Source: Enterococcus sp. DIV2402
GTDB lineage: Bacteria > Bacillota > Bacilli > Lactobacillales > Enterococcaceae
Direction: 5' to 3'
Assembly (NCBI RefSeq): GCF_017426705.2
Contig: NZ_CP147251.1
Location: forward strand, 1-64,000
Length of the DNA stretch: 64,000 bases
Shown one piece after another: positions 37,966 to 47,134 of this stretch (positions are counted from its first letter, which is position 1; each line of letters opens with the position of its first letter). The translations under genes were made by a program, and so were the position numbers. The notes under the pieces are model-generated. The model made no database searches, was not told the DNA's origin, and was given only the letters and a program-made list of their open reading frames with translations.

Positions 37966-38093
37966 CCTGCGTGCCTCCTTCTTTTTTTCACAGTAATACT
38001 TATTCTATCGTCCTAACTACAGGTCGTCAAGCACATCTATTTAGCTTTTTTCTTTCCCATCTGATTTTTAGATAATCTTTAGCGTATTTTTAG

Positions 38094-39305
38094 TTATTGG
38101 TTCTTTTTTAAACGATACGGGACGTAAAGTTCAACAAAAAGCACGGCGATTACAAAAAAGCTAAGGACAATGATTCCACGGTCCATCCAACTTGCAACAA
38201 CCAAACTACTAATCACAGAAAAAATCAACGCGACAACCAATAATGCCATTCGTAACAATGTCTGAAGCGCACTTAATTTTTGTTGTTCGGCTACAGGATA
38301 GAGCTGGGCACTCGTCATATATTGAAATTGATGATATAGCGGTAATAATTGAAAACCAATCAAATAGATGAATAATACACCCACTCCCAAAGCAAACCAT
38401 CTTTCGGTAATAAAGACTAATAAAATACTGCCTAATCCTAGCAGACGCAAATATAATCCACTAAATTCTGTACCGCGAATAAAGCGACGTGCATACAAAT
38501 ACAGATAAGTGTTTTTTTGATTAAATGTAATTTTTGATAAGATTCCATCCAAATATTTTCGGCGTTTAATTTGAGCAGTAATTTCAGGAACATCTGTAAA
38601 TAAATTAATAAAACGATATAAACGGTACAAACGATGCTGTTCTGTTGTAATCATCTTATCCCAATCAAGAGGTGCTTGCATTTTTTGCCAACATAAATTG
38701 TGGAATAAATAAGCTTGTAAAAAAGCTACCAAAACCCCAATTAAAGGATAGATGAACAAACCCACGCTTAGTGTTGCTAAACTAATAATCCACCATAAAA
38801 CAAAAGCATTTTTGACAGCTTTCTCCATATCTTGAAATAAAGCCATTCGCTGGATTTGTAATTGACTAAATTTCAAACACCATAAGATGACGAGAAAAAA
38901 AGCAAACGAAGAAAAATTCTTCCCTGTCGATAAAACTACTAACGGCATTGTCGCACCGCCAATTAAAAGCAATACTCCGAATGGTAAATAGCAACTATAT
39001 TTAAATGCTTGGGTTAAGTAATCACGCATTTGTTTTTCCTTGGGTAATAAAAAAACAGCATCGGCTGGTTTCGCTAAACTAGCAAATTGCCCAATTTGAA
39101 GTGCAACTAACCAAATGACTAAAACAATCGGTGTCCCCCAAATAAACCCTTTTGGCAATGTCTTTAAGATATTGGAATAATACAATCCCAACCCACCTAC
39201 TAGAAAGGTCATCGTCAATGCAAAATGGTCATTAAATACATATTTCAAATAGCGCTGCATGTTTTTCTGGTGCAGATTTAGTCGTTGTCGAAAAAATTCT
39301 TTCAT
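38094..39305 (-). CDS. ecsB: ABC transporter permease EcsB
   Basis: 403 residues, about nine membrane helices, beginning KEFFRQRLNLHQKNMQRYLKY. The neighbours (EcsA upstream, phosphotransferase and trmB downstream) fit EcsB. The Ecs exporter affects protein secretion, proteolysis (RasP) and competence in Bacillus, and in enterococci is linked to export of peptide-pheromone fragments with the Eep protease. Starts 4 bp after ecsA. Confidence 0.92.
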   Translation of the reverse strand: MKEFFRQRLNLHQKNMQRYLKYVFNDHFALTMTFLVGGLGLYYSNILKTLPKGFIWGTPIVLVIWLVALQIGQFASLAKPADAVFLLPKEKQMRDYLTQAFKYSCYLPFGVLLLIGGATMPLVVLSTGKNFSSFAFFLVILWCLKFSQLQIQRMALFQDMEKAVKNAFVLWWIISLATLSVGLFIYPLIGVLVAFLQAYLFHNLCWQKMQAPLDWDKMITTEQHRLYRLYRFINLFTDVPEITAQIKRRKYLDGILSKITFNQKNTYLYLYARRFIRGTEFSGLYLRLLGLGSILLVFITERWFALGVGVLFIYLIGFQLLPLYHQFQYMTSAQLYPVAEQQKLSALQTLLRMALLVVALIFSVISSLVVASWMDRGIIVLSFFVIAVLFVELYVPYRLKKNQ

Positions 39306-39308
39306 TTC

Positions 39309-40037
39309 CTACGCCTCCTCTGTCAGCGCAAGATAGATTTCATCTAAAGATGCGTTTGCTAAACCGAATTGTTGTTGTAATTCTGCCATCGAACCTTGCG
39401 CACGAATCTCCCCATTGTGCAACATAATAAAACGATCACAATATTTTTCAGCCGTTGCTAATACATGAGTCGACATCAAAATCGAAGCGCCTGATTCTTT
39501 CATCTCTTTCATTAATTCGAGTAATGCATGAATCGCTAATGGATCCAAACCTAAGAAAGGTTCATCAATGATATATAAGCTCGGTTCAATTAAAAAAGCG
39601 CATAAAATCATGACTTTTTGTTTCATTCCTTTAGAAAAATTAGCTGGAAACCACTCCAGACGATTCTCTAAACGAAAGGTTTTTAATAGCTGTTCCGCAC
39701 GTTGTAAAGCAATGTCTTGAGGAATATCATAAGCCATTGCCGTGACTTCTAAATGTTCACGTAGCGTTAGTTCTTCATACAATGCTGGACTTTCAGGAAT
39801 ATACCCGATTTTTTTGCGATATTCTTCAGGGTTTTCTTTTAGTGTTAAACCATCAATTTCAATACTGCCCTTTTGTGGTTGTAACAAGCCGATGATTTCT
39901 TTAATGGTTGTACTTTTGCCCGCACCATTTAAACCAATCAATCCGACAAGTTCACCATCATTGATTTTAAAATTAATATCTTTTAAAACAGGTAATTGAC
40001 TATAACCCCCTGTTAAATTTTTAATTGTTAATGTCAT
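39309..40037 (-). CDS. ecsA: ABC transporter ATP-binding protein EcsA
   Basis: About 242 residues: Walker A GLNGAGKST, signature FSKGMKQK (the variant typical of EcsA/CcmA), Walker B LYIIDEPFLGLDP. The start at 40037 (MTLTIKNLTGGY) follows GGAGG by 7 bp; the upstream in-frame ATG at 40067 lacks a site. Drives the EcsB permease. Confidence 0.94.
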   Translation of the reverse strand: MTLTIKNLTGGYSQLPVLKDINFKINDGELVGLIGLNGAGKSTTIKEIIGLLQPQKGSIEIDGLTLKENPEEYRKKIGYIPESPALYEELTLREHLEVTAMAYDIPQDIALQRAEQLLKTFRLENRLEWFPANFSKGMKQKVMILCAFLIEPSLYIIDEPFLGLDPLAIHALLELMKEMKESGASILMSTHVLATAEKYCDRFIMLHNGEIRAQGSMAELQQQFGLANASLDEIYLALTEEA

Positions 40038-40128
40038 GTGTTTTCCTCCAAAATTTGCTAGGTTCATTATACCACGAAGCGCCTAGAGAAAAAAATTCAG
40101 GTGTTAAACTATTTGTCTATCAAGAAAT

Positions 40129-40168
40129 AAAAAAACGATGCCTACTTCTTCTCGTAAGCATCGTTTTT
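40129..40168 (-). terminator. Terminator after the exporter operon
   Basis: ACGATGC...GCATCGT stem with flanking A/T runs, just before the stop of the second exporter gene. Confidence 0.82.
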
Positions 40169-40170
40169 CA

Positions 40171-42048
40171 TTAAGCAACTTCTTCTGAAAATTGACTGTT
40201 ATATAAATCAGCATAGAAACCATTTTTCGCCATTAAGCTATCATGATTTCCGGTTTCAATAATTGAACCTTGATTCATAACAATAATATTATCTGCATCA
40301 CGAATCGTAGATAAACGATGGGCAACAACGAAACTTGTCCGATTTTCTAACAAACGATTCATCGCTTGTTGAATCAAAATTTCAGTACGAGTGTCAACAC
40401 TAGATGTTGCTTCATCTAAAATTAACACATCTGGATTGGCAAGGAAAGCACGAGCAATCGTAATTAATTGACGTTGCCCTTGTGAAATATTACTAGCTTC
40501 TTCATTTAAAACCGTCTCATAACCATCTGGTAACTTCCGAACAAATTCATCCACATGTGCGGCTTTAGCGGCTGCGATAACTTGTTCTTTCGTCGCATGT
40601 TCATTTCCATAAAGGATGTTGTCATAAATGGTTCCTGTAAATAACCATGTGTCTTGCAAGACCATTGAGAAGTGATTTCGTAATTCATCACGAGTGTAAT
40701 CGCGTGTATCTTTTCCTTCATAACGGATACTACCGCCAGACACATCATAGAATCGTTCCAACAAATTAATTAACGTTGTTTTTCCTGCGCCAGTTGGTCC
40801 AACAATCGCAACCATTTCACCTGCTTTAACGTCTAAATTAAAATCGGTCATCAATAACTTGTCTTCATTATAACCAAACTGAACATTTTCAAAGCGAACT
40901 TTGTAATCATTCTCTTCAATAGGAAGTAACGATGGTTCATTAATCATTTCTTCTTCGTCTAAGATTTCAAAGACACGTTCTGCTGAAGCAACTGTTGATT
41001 GGATGGTATTAATCAAGCTGGCAATTTGAGTGATTGGTTGTGAGAATTGATTGGTATATTGCAAGAAAGCTTGCACATCCCCTAAATTCATATTTCCATT
41101 CGCAACTTTAATCCCACCAAGTACAGCAACAAAGACGTAACCTAAATTTTTAACAAAGTTCATCAATGGCATAATCATGGCAGAAATAAATTGTGCTTTC
41201 CAACCAGCCTCGTATAATTTTTCGTTTTCAACTTCAAAAACTTCTTGATCGGCTTTTTCATGATTAAACGTTTTCACTACAGTATGACCACCATAAGTTT
41301 CTTCAACTTGGTCATTTAAAAGACCTAAACTCTTTTGTTGCGTAGCAAAATGTTTTTGTGATTTTGGTGCCACTAACATCACAACAATTAAACTTAAAGG
41401 GACTGTCGCTAAAGCAACTAACGTCAATTGCCAGCTAATGGTTAACATCATCCACAAAACCCCAATAAAGGTTACAATGCTGGTAACAAATTGCGTCAAG
41501 TTTTGTTGAAGAGTTCCGGCAATATTATCCATATCATTAATCGCACGTGACATAATGTCCCCGTTACTATGTGTATCGTAATACGAAATAGGTAAACGAC
41601 TCATCTTCTCATCTAAATCACGACGCATTTCATAAACCGTGCGTTGTGACACACGCGTCATAATGAATTGTTGGAAGAAATTGAAGATAGCGGAAATAAT
41701 ATACATCCCGATAACAATTAGAATGATTTCTCCAATTTTATCAAAATCAATTGGAAAACTGCTAATTTGTTCTCCCAGCTTGATTTGCTTCATACCTGCC
41801 ATCACACCGTTAAAGATTTCCGTAGTTGCTTGACCAAGAACTTTCGGTGTTTGAATTTGGAAAACAACAGCAGCAATCGCTAAAACAAAGACAAGGATAA
41901 TCGCATAAGAACGTTTTGACATGTATCGGAAAAGACGTTTCGTTGTGCCCCAAAAATTATTCGCTTTTTGCGGTTTCATTCCCATGCCATGCCCTGGACC
42001 ACCACTTCCAGGTCCACCATGTGTTGATTGTGTTTTTTCTTTACTCAT
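40171..42048 (-). CDS. Heterodimeric ABC exporter subunit, EfrB/LmrD-like
   Basis: 625 residues: a Gly/His/Met-rich N-terminal tail (HGGPGSGGPGHGMGM), six membrane helices (about 50-350), then the ATPase with Walker A GPTGAGKTT, a degenerate signature ISQGQRQ in place of LSGGQ, and intact Walker B LILDEATSSVD. With its partner it would form an exporter with one degenerate ATP site, as in LmrCD, BmrCD and EfrAB-type multidrug pumps. Overlaps its partner gene by 4 bp. Confidence 0.93.
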   Translation of the reverse strand: MSKEKTQSTHGGPGSGGPGHGMGMKPQKANNFWGTTKRLFRYMSKRSYAIILVFVLAIAAVVFQIQTPKVLGQATTEIFNGVMAGMKQIKLGEQISSFPIDFDKIGEIILIVIGMYIISAIFNFFQQFIMTRVSQRTVYEMRRDLDEKMSRLPISYYDTHSNGDIMSRAINDMDNIAGTLQQNLTQFVTSIVTFIGVLWMMLTISWQLTLVALATVPLSLIVVMLVAPKSQKHFATQQKSLGLLNDQVEETYGGHTVVKTFNHEKADQEVFEVENEKLYEAGWKAQFISAMIMPLMNFVKNLGYVFVAVLGGIKVANGNMNLGDVQAFLQYTNQFSQPITQIASLINTIQSTVASAERVFEILDEEEMINEPSLLPIEENDYKVRFENVQFGYNEDKLLMTDFNLDVKAGEMVAIVGPTGAGKTTLINLLERFYDVSGGSIRYEGKDTRDYTRDELRNHFSMVLQDTWLFTGTIYDNILYGNEHATKEQVIAAAKAAHVDEFVRKLPDGYETVLNEEASNISQGQRQLITIARAFLANPDVLILDEATSSVDTRTEILIQQAMNRLLENRTSFVVAHRLSTIRDADNIIVMNQGSIIETGNHDSLMAKNGFYADLYNSQFSEEVA

Positions 42049-43772
42049 GCTAAATCCTCCTCTCTTAGTTGTGAATGTACGATTTCTTGGTACGTTGCAT
42101 TATCAGCAAGTAATTCCTCATGGGTTCCTTGCCCAACAACTTTTCCTTCATCTAAAACCAAAATAATATCTGCATCCATCACGGTACTTACACGTTGTGC
42201 CACGATAACCATAATTCCTTCAGTCATCGATTTTTTTAGAGCACCGCGTAAATTAGCGTCAGTTTTAAAGTCTAGAGCAGAGAATGAATCATCAAAAACA
42301 TAGATATCTGATTCTTTAATCAAGGCACGAGCAATCGCTAAGCGTTGACGTTGACCGCCAGAAAAATTGCCACCACCTTGTTCCACACGACTTTCTAAGC
42401 CATCTGCTAAACCTTCAACAAAATCTTTGGCTTGTGCAATTTCTAAGGCACGCCAAATTTCTTCATCGGTAGCCTCTGGTCGTCCGTAACACATATTTTC
42501 ACGAATGGTTCCTGAAAACAACACAGCCTTTTGAGGAACAAAACCAATTACTTCACGTAAATCATGTTGAGTTACTTTTGAAATATCTTGATTATTTAAG
42601 CGAATGACACCAGATTCGACATCATACAAACGTGGTAATAAATTAACTAAGGTGGTTTTCCCAGAACCCGTTCCACCAATAATGGCAACTGTTTGTCCTG
42701 AATCAACTGAAAAATTGACATCTTTTAAGGCTAATTTTTCAGCACCCGGAAAACGATAGCTTACATGATCAAAAGCTAAGGTTGCTTGACTACCTTGGCG
42801 TGAAATTGTCGCAGGATTTTGAATGTCGACAATTTCATCTGGTTCTTCTAAAATTTCATTGATACGTTCTGCTGAAGCTTGTGCACGAGGAACCATGACA
42901 AAAATCATAGATAACATCATAAAGCTAATTAAAATCTGCATTGCATAGGTCATAAAGGCAATCAAATTTCCAACTTCTAAAGTCATATCTGCAATATAAT
43001 GACCACCAAACCAAGTAATCGCAACATTGGTACCACTCATAATCAACGTCATCAAAGGCATCATTAAAGCCACAATTGTGTTTACTTTAATCGCTGTTTG
43101 TGTGTAATCTTTATTCGCATCATCAAATCGTTTTTCTTCATACGCAGTTTTGTTAAAAGCACGGATGACTCGAACACCTGTCAACCCTTCACGAAACACC
43201 AAATTTAAACGGTCTGTTTTCTTTTGCATACTCTTAAATAACGGTACCGCAAAATACATAATTCCGCCAATTGCGACGATAATAATTGGAATGACCACTA
43301 AGAAAATTTTTGTTAATTGTGGATCTTTAGAATACGCTAAAAAACTCGCCCCAATTAAAGTAATAGGTGCATTAATCATCATACGTAAGAACATTTGCGT
43401 AACCATTTGAATTTGGTTAACGTCATTGGTTGTACGTGTAATTAATGACGCTGTTCCATATTTATCAAAGGTACGTGTAGACGCATTTTCTACTTTGTTG
43501 TAAATATCCGTACGCAATTCTTTCCCTAATTTTTGTGATTCTCTGGTAGCAAAAAAAGTATTACCTACAGCTGCAATAATACTAATTAATGAAAAGCCCA
43601 CCATGAACATCCCCGTTTGCCAGATATAATCAATATCACCGACTGCAACACCTTTATCAATAATATTCGAAGTAAGGGTTGGTAAATACAAATCAGCAAT
43701 AACTTGAACAACCATAAAAATGACTGCCATTAATGCGGATATCCAAGAAATTCGTTTCCAAATTTTAATCAT
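42045..43772 (-). CDS. Heterodimeric ABC exporter subunit, EfrA/LmrC-like
   Basis: 575 residues: six helices, then the ATPase with Walker A GGTGSGKTT, canonical signature FSGGQRQR and Walker B YVFDDSFSALD, where the catalytic Glu is replaced by Asp. This complements the partner's degenerate signature and marks the non-catalytic composite site. First exporter gene after the TetR regulator (4-bp overlap). The probable role is drug or dye export; the exact EfrAB/CD/EF paralogue cannot be told. Confidence 0.93.
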   Translation of the reverse strand: MIKIWKRISWISALMAVIFMVVQVIADLYLPTLTSNIIDKGVAVGDIDYIWQTGMFMVGFSLISIIAAVGNTFFATRESQKLGKELRTDIYNKVENASTRTFDKYGTASLITRTTNDVNQIQMVTQMFLRMMINAPITLIGASFLAYSKDPQLTKIFLVVIPIIIVAIGGIMYFAVPLFKSMQKKTDRLNLVFREGLTGVRVIRAFNKTAYEEKRFDDANKDYTQTAIKVNTIVALMMPLMTLIMSGTNVAITWFGGHYIADMTLEVGNLIAFMTYAMQILISFMMLSMIFVMVPRAQASAERINEILEEPDEIVDIQNPATISRQGSQATLAFDHVSYRFPGAEKLALKDVNFSVDSGQTVAIIGGTGSGKTTLVNLLPRLYDVESGVIRLNNQDISKVTQHDLREVIGFVPQKAVLFSGTIRENMCYGRPEATDEEIWRALEIAQAKDFVEGLADGLESRVEQGGGNFSGGQRQRLAIARALIKESDIYVFDDSFSALDFKTDANLRGALKKSMTEGIMVIVAQRVSTVMDADIILVLDEGKVVGQGTHEELLADNATYQEIVHSQLREEDLA

Positions 43773-44434
43773 TCAGTCTTCTCCTTTCGTGCGCCATTTT
43801 TCAACCAGCTTATTTTGCTTTCAAAATTCTGATTGATTTGCTCAATGTCATAGGAACCGTCGATTAATATGCGACGATAGCCATCTGCAATTGTTGTAAA
43901 AACGGTATGCATTAATAATTGTAATAGTAAATGTAATTCATGATTGTCGCTCACCTTTAAGTTTGAGCAGTCAATCGCATCTATCAACACTTTCTGATGC
44001 TTTTTGCGTTCCATTTTTTTATCATGGCAGGATTCAGCATTCTTTTCTAGATGCGGAGCAACGCGACGGAAACCATGATAATCCATATTCGTAAAGACAT
44101 TTTTGTAAAACAAGGCATGGTCGCCAATAAAAATTTCGGGCACAATACGTTTAAAATACTCTTCGAAACCTTGAAATAAATCACCGTTCGCTTGTTGAAT
44201 TGATGAAACTAAGTAACGATGGCTGTCCTGTTGAACTGTTTGAAAATAGTAGTAATACAAATCTTCTTTATCTTTAAAATATTGATAAAAACTGCCTCTA
44301 GGAATTTCAGCATCCTTGATAACATTAGCAATAGACGCTTCTTTCAAAGATGTTCTGGAAAATTCTTTTTTCGCTGCATCTAAAATACGTCGTTGCTTTT
44401 CTTTGGGTAAATTAAAAAATGTCTCAGTTGGCAT
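43769..44434 (-). CDS. TetR/AcrR-family regulator of the ABC exporter
   Basis: 221 residues with the N-terminal helix-turn-helix FNLPKEKQRRILDAAKKEF and ANVIKDAEIPRGSFYQYFKDKEDLYYYY, the standard TetR signature. The C-terminal ligand domain is unassigned. It is the first gene of the operon with the exporter, and two palindromes in its own promoter suggest autoregulation, so ligand binding would induce the pump. Confidence 0.92.
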   Translation of the reverse strand: MPTETFFNLPKEKQRRILDAAKKEFSRTSLKEASIANVIKDAEIPRGSFYQYFKDKEDLYYYYFQTVQQDSHRYLVSSIQQANGDLFQGFEEYFKRIVPEIFIGDHALFYKNVFTNMDYHGFRRVAPHLEKNAESCHDKKMERKKHQKVLIDAIDCSNLKVSDNHELHLLLQLLMHTVFTTIADGYRRILIDGSYDIEQINQNFESKISWLKNGARKEKTE

Positions 44435-44460
44435 CTTCTTCCCCTCCTCATTATTATTTA

Positions 44461-44488
44461 TGACACGATGTCATATGACACTGTGTCA
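44461..44488. promoter_or_regulatory. Tandem TetR-type operators
   Basis: Two 13-bp palindromes, TGACACGATGTCA (44461-44473) and TGACACTGTGTCA (44476-44488), with 15 bp between their starts. They lie between the -10 box and the start codon of the TetR gene, covering the transcription start. Confidence 0.8.
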
Positions 44489-44515
44489 TTATACACTCAA
44501 ATTGTAAACTTGCAA
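44488..44515 (-). promoter_or_regulatory. Promoter of the tetR-exporter operon
   Basis: Minus-strand TTGCAA, 16-bp spacer, TATAAT. It directly abuts the upstream operator palindrome. Confidence 0.75.
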
Positions 44516-44642
44516 GAAAAAAGTTTTGAAAAAAGTATGAACAATCAACGTTCACGCACAAAATAGCGACGTTTAGGATAAAAATCTATGTTAGATAGGA
44601 ATTTGTGCTACTCTGATAAAAAAAGACGAGGTGACGAAAATT

Positions 44643-45011
44643 ATGAAAAAACAATGGGTTGATTTAGGTTATCATATCTGCAAAATTTGTTTATATATAT
44701 CACTTATATTGATAGTTATTAATTTTTTCTTCCAAGAATCGGCAATAACTATGGATAGTTATAATCTGGCACTATTCATTGGTTTGCTCATCACTACCAA
44801 CAGATTTTTTGAAAACAAATTTAAGTTGTGGCAAGCATTGCTCATTTATTTTGTCATCGTCTTACCGATTGACCGGTTTTTACGTTGGTGTAATCTAGAA
44901 ACACTTCGTATTAATTATTCCACTTTCTTGTGGGTGCTTGCCTGCGAAGGAATCCTTGTTGGTATATTCTTTTTGATGCAGCGTTTTCTGCAAAAGAAAG
45001 AAAGCGTATAA
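44643..45011 (+). CDS. Small four-helix membrane protein
   Basis: About 122 residues from the ATG at 44643 (MKKQWVDLGYH), chosen because GAGGTG lies 9 bp upstream; the GTG at 44631 has none. There are four hydrophobic segments (about 13-32, 42-58, 66-84, 95-115) and a basic C-terminal tail. It resembles small integral proteins of unknown function and I cannot assign a family. It is divergent from the TetR gene, so the operators could also affect it. Confidence 0.75.
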   Translation: MKKQWVDLGYHICKICLYISLILIVINFFFQESAITMDSYNLALFIGLLITTNRFFENKFKLWQALLIYFVIVLPIDRFLRWCNLETLRINYSTFLWVLACEGILVGIFFLMQRFLQKKESV

Positions 45012-45055
45012 AAAAATAACGCGTTCATCCGAATGTTGGATGAACGCGCTATTCT
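45012..45055 (+). terminator. Terminator after small membrane protein gene
   Basis: An 11-bp stem CGCGTTCATCC/GGATGAACGCG followed by a short T-rich run. Confidence 0.75.
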
Positions 45056-45072
45056 TTGTGAAAAATTGAAAA

Positions 45073-45971
45073 CTATTTACCTAAATATTTTGTAAAGAAC
45101 TCATCTAATTTTTCAACAGCAGGTTCTACTGCTTTTGGTTGATCATATAAATCGTAATGACTGATATCTGGCAATACCCTAATATCTTTTTCTGTTGATG
45201 CTGCACGTGTATAAACTTCAAATCCATTACGATATGAAGCAAATCCACCAACTTTATCTCCAACAAGATATTTGCATCAAAACCTAAAATTGCTGCATAG
45301 TTCGTAAATGGTACTAGGTTTGATGAGAATGGGCAGTACCCTCGATCTGTACGATAATAATCTACCGCTTCTACAAAATCAATATCTGTCATACCTGCTG
45401 CTTTTAATTCTTCTGGTGAATTTGGAATCCAGTTTACTTCCTGTACTTCTACGCCACGAGCTTCAGCTGTACGTTGTTGAGCAATTTGTTCTAACATGCC
45501 AAGTAAGTTAGCTTCTGATCCAAATGCGCCACGGAATGTTGCTCCAACATTTGCCGGTGCAATCCCAGCAACTGCTTTAATACGACGTTCTGTTTTCGCT
45601 GCATGAATCGTGTATCCACCACCTGCACAGATACCTGCCGCACCAATACGATTTTCATCTACATAATCTAATGTCACTAAATAATCAATCGCGCGACTAA
45701 TATCTTCTGTACGTACTGCTGGATCCTCTGTATTACGAGGCTCACCTTCATTACGTCCTTGATAACTTGCATCAAAAGTAATTGTTACAAAACCTTTTTC
45801 TGCTAATTTTTCTGCATATAAACCAGATGTTTGTTCGCCCACACTACTAGTTGGATGAGTAACTACAATAGCTGGATATTTGTTAGAAGAATCAAAGTTT
45901 TCTGGGAAAAATAAATCTCCTACAATATTAAAGTGACGTCCTTTGAAAGTAACCGTTTCTTTTTTTGTCAT
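45073..45971 (-). pseudogene. Dienelactone-hydrolase-like alpha/beta hydrolase, frameshifted near 45268
   Basis: The 5' part (to about 45270) is a clean alpha/beta hydrolase with nucleophile elbow GICAGGGY (Cys nucleophile, as in dienelactone hydrolase). The reading frame then breaks: the +1 frame continues sensibly as LVGDKVGGFASYRNGFEVY and PDISHYDLYDQPKAVEP, ending at the TAG at 45073. The annotated frame instead runs through nonsense to 45126. The catalytic His (SHYDLYD) is in the lost frame, so the protein as encoded should be inactive. One missing base, for example a T making ATT CTT, restores the gene. Genuine mutation and sequencing error cannot be separated here. Confidence 0.82.
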
Positions 45972-46144
45972 ATTTTTTCTCTCCTAATCTTTTAAATACA
46001 CTTTAGTACTTTTGTTTACACGTGTATAATAACTTAAAAGACAGGAATATATTAATACCCACATTTTAAACAAAGAGAACTAATACTCACTTTGTAAAAA
46101 TTGGTCATAAATTTTTATAAACACTTGATAGGAAGTGTTATCTT

Positions 46145-46261
46145 ATGAAAAAAGTGTTTTTGGGGATTTTGTTGACAACTGTTGGAGTAGTTTCTGTTGG
46201 TTTATTTGCTGATGAGGTTAAGACAGATGAGGCTGTGTTTACTCAAATAGTTCTCGGCTAG
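46145..46261 (+). CDS. Micro-ORF encoding a signal-peptide-like 38-residue peptide
   Basis: ATG at 46145 after AGGAAG; 38 codons ending in TAG. It encodes a basic start (MKK), a hydrophobic core (VFLGILLTTVGVVSVGLFA) and an acidic tail (DEVKTDEAVF). It could be a small secreted peptide, or the 5' remnant of a larger exported protein whose remainder is gone. It lies in a region full of decayed genes, so a remnant is at least as likely as a functional peptide. Confidence 0.4.
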   Translation: MKKVFLGILLTTVGVVSVGLFADEVKTDEAVFTQIVLG

Positions 46262-46263
46262 AC

Positions 46264-46540
46264 TTGGTGTTTATGATTTCTGATTTTCATCAAGTTCATT
46301 TTAAAAGACTCACATTTTCTATTTCATTGACGGAATCATGCACGTTTGCTACTAGATAATCGTTGTAATATAATTGATCAAGAAAAAAGCTCATCAATTC
46401 ACTTTTTTGTAAAATATCCGGAAATTCTTAATATTTTGAACGTTCAGGCATTAATTTGCTACGGTTAGGACATTTTTGATTATAGTAAAGAGTTCTATGA
46501 TATATTAGCTTTGTATCAAAAAAATATTATACGAGGAGAA
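46264..46540 (+). pseudogene. Decayed gene fragment, family uncertain (possibly a regulator)
   Basis: Protein-like sense is seen across frames: LVFMISDFHQVHFKRLTFSI in one frame, then after a shift HARLLLDNRCNIIDQEKSSS and FFVKYPEILNILNVQALICY in another. An in-frame TAG follows, then DIFDYSKEFYDILALYQKNI. One frameshift and one stop break what looks like the C-terminal part of a single protein. The tone resembles C-terminal regions of Mga/PRD-like regulators, but this is only a guess. The next gene is placed over its 3' end. Confidence 0.4.
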
Positions 46541-46556
46541 GCTACGAGGAGAAGCT
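46531..46556 (+). repeat. Exact 13-bp tandem duplication of a ribosome-binding site
   Basis: ACGAGGAGAAGCT occurs twice in direct succession (46531-46543, 46544-46556). Each copy holds GAGGAG, so the following ATG at 46559 has two Shine-Dalgarno sequences 13 bp apart. Confidence 0.9.
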
Positions 46557-46558
46557 AT

Positions 46559-47134
46559 ATGAAAGAAAAAATGAGTAAATTGGTAAAATTTTTGGGTGCT
46601 GTATTCTTGGTGGTAGGAATAAGTCTGATTTTTGGGGATAAAGTTTTAGCAGATTCAACAGATGAAGTCACAAATGATAGCACTAATATTGTTGATTTTG
46701 ATAGCCTTACAAAAAATGAACAAGATTATTTTTTATCTAAAGGATTTACAGAAAATGATATATTCTTTTCGGAAAAAGTATATCAAACCCCTGATTCATC
46801 AAATACAGGGGAAGTACAACCTTATGGAGTAAATGCATTGACTTTAACTGGAGCTACCCAGACCGTAACTAGTACTATGGGAAGAACGGAATACATTTTA
46901 GGAAGTACTAATTCTATGTTAATAAGTTTTAATATGCAACTTCGTTTGGGAAATGCTCAAACATACAATAGTGCTGTGAATGCATCTAACGTACATATAT
47001 ATGGTGGTGGAATGTATTATACGTATACAGGTCCAAGAAAGTATCATACAGTAAAATTAACTGCTCAGGTGTTAAAAGGTTTTGGTTATGGCACAGTTAG
47101 CTGTACGGCTGGAGGGTTGACTTTAGGTTCATGA
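46559..47134 (+). CDS. Secreted protein of unknown function
   Basis: About 191 residues from the ATG at 46559. A Sec signal peptide (KLVKFLGAVFLVVGISLIFG, then a DKVLA-type cleavage site) precedes a mature part of about 160 residues. The mature part has an acidic helical stretch (SLTKNEQDYFLSKGFTENDI) and then a Thr/Gly/Tyr-rich beta-like region with IYGGGMYYTYTGPRKYHTV and one Cys near the C-terminus (VSCTAGGLTLGS). No lipobox, LPxTG or known toxin motif. Its TGA overlaps the ATG of the ArsD-like gene. I do not recognise the family; a bacteriocin-like or adhesive role is possible but unsupported. Confidence 0.72.
   Translation: MKEKMSKLVKFLGAVFLVVGISLIFGDKVLADSTDEVTNDSTNIVDFDSLTKNEQDYFLSKGFTENDIFFSEKVYQTPDSSNTGEVQPYGVNALTLTGATQTVTSTMGRTEYILGSTNSMLISFNMQLRLGNAQTYNSAVNASNVHIYGGGMYYTYTGPRKYHTVKLTAQVLKGFGYGTVSCTAGGLTLGS

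Noticed and set aside
42028..42303. 91-codon plus-strand open frame spanning the exporter gene junction
   Set aside because: Antisense shadow of two ABC exporter genes with clear motifs.
44435..44642. The TGACAC palindromes as a short CRISPR or repeat array
   Set aside because: Only two copies, each an internal palindrome, no spacers; position over a tetR promoter explains them as operators.
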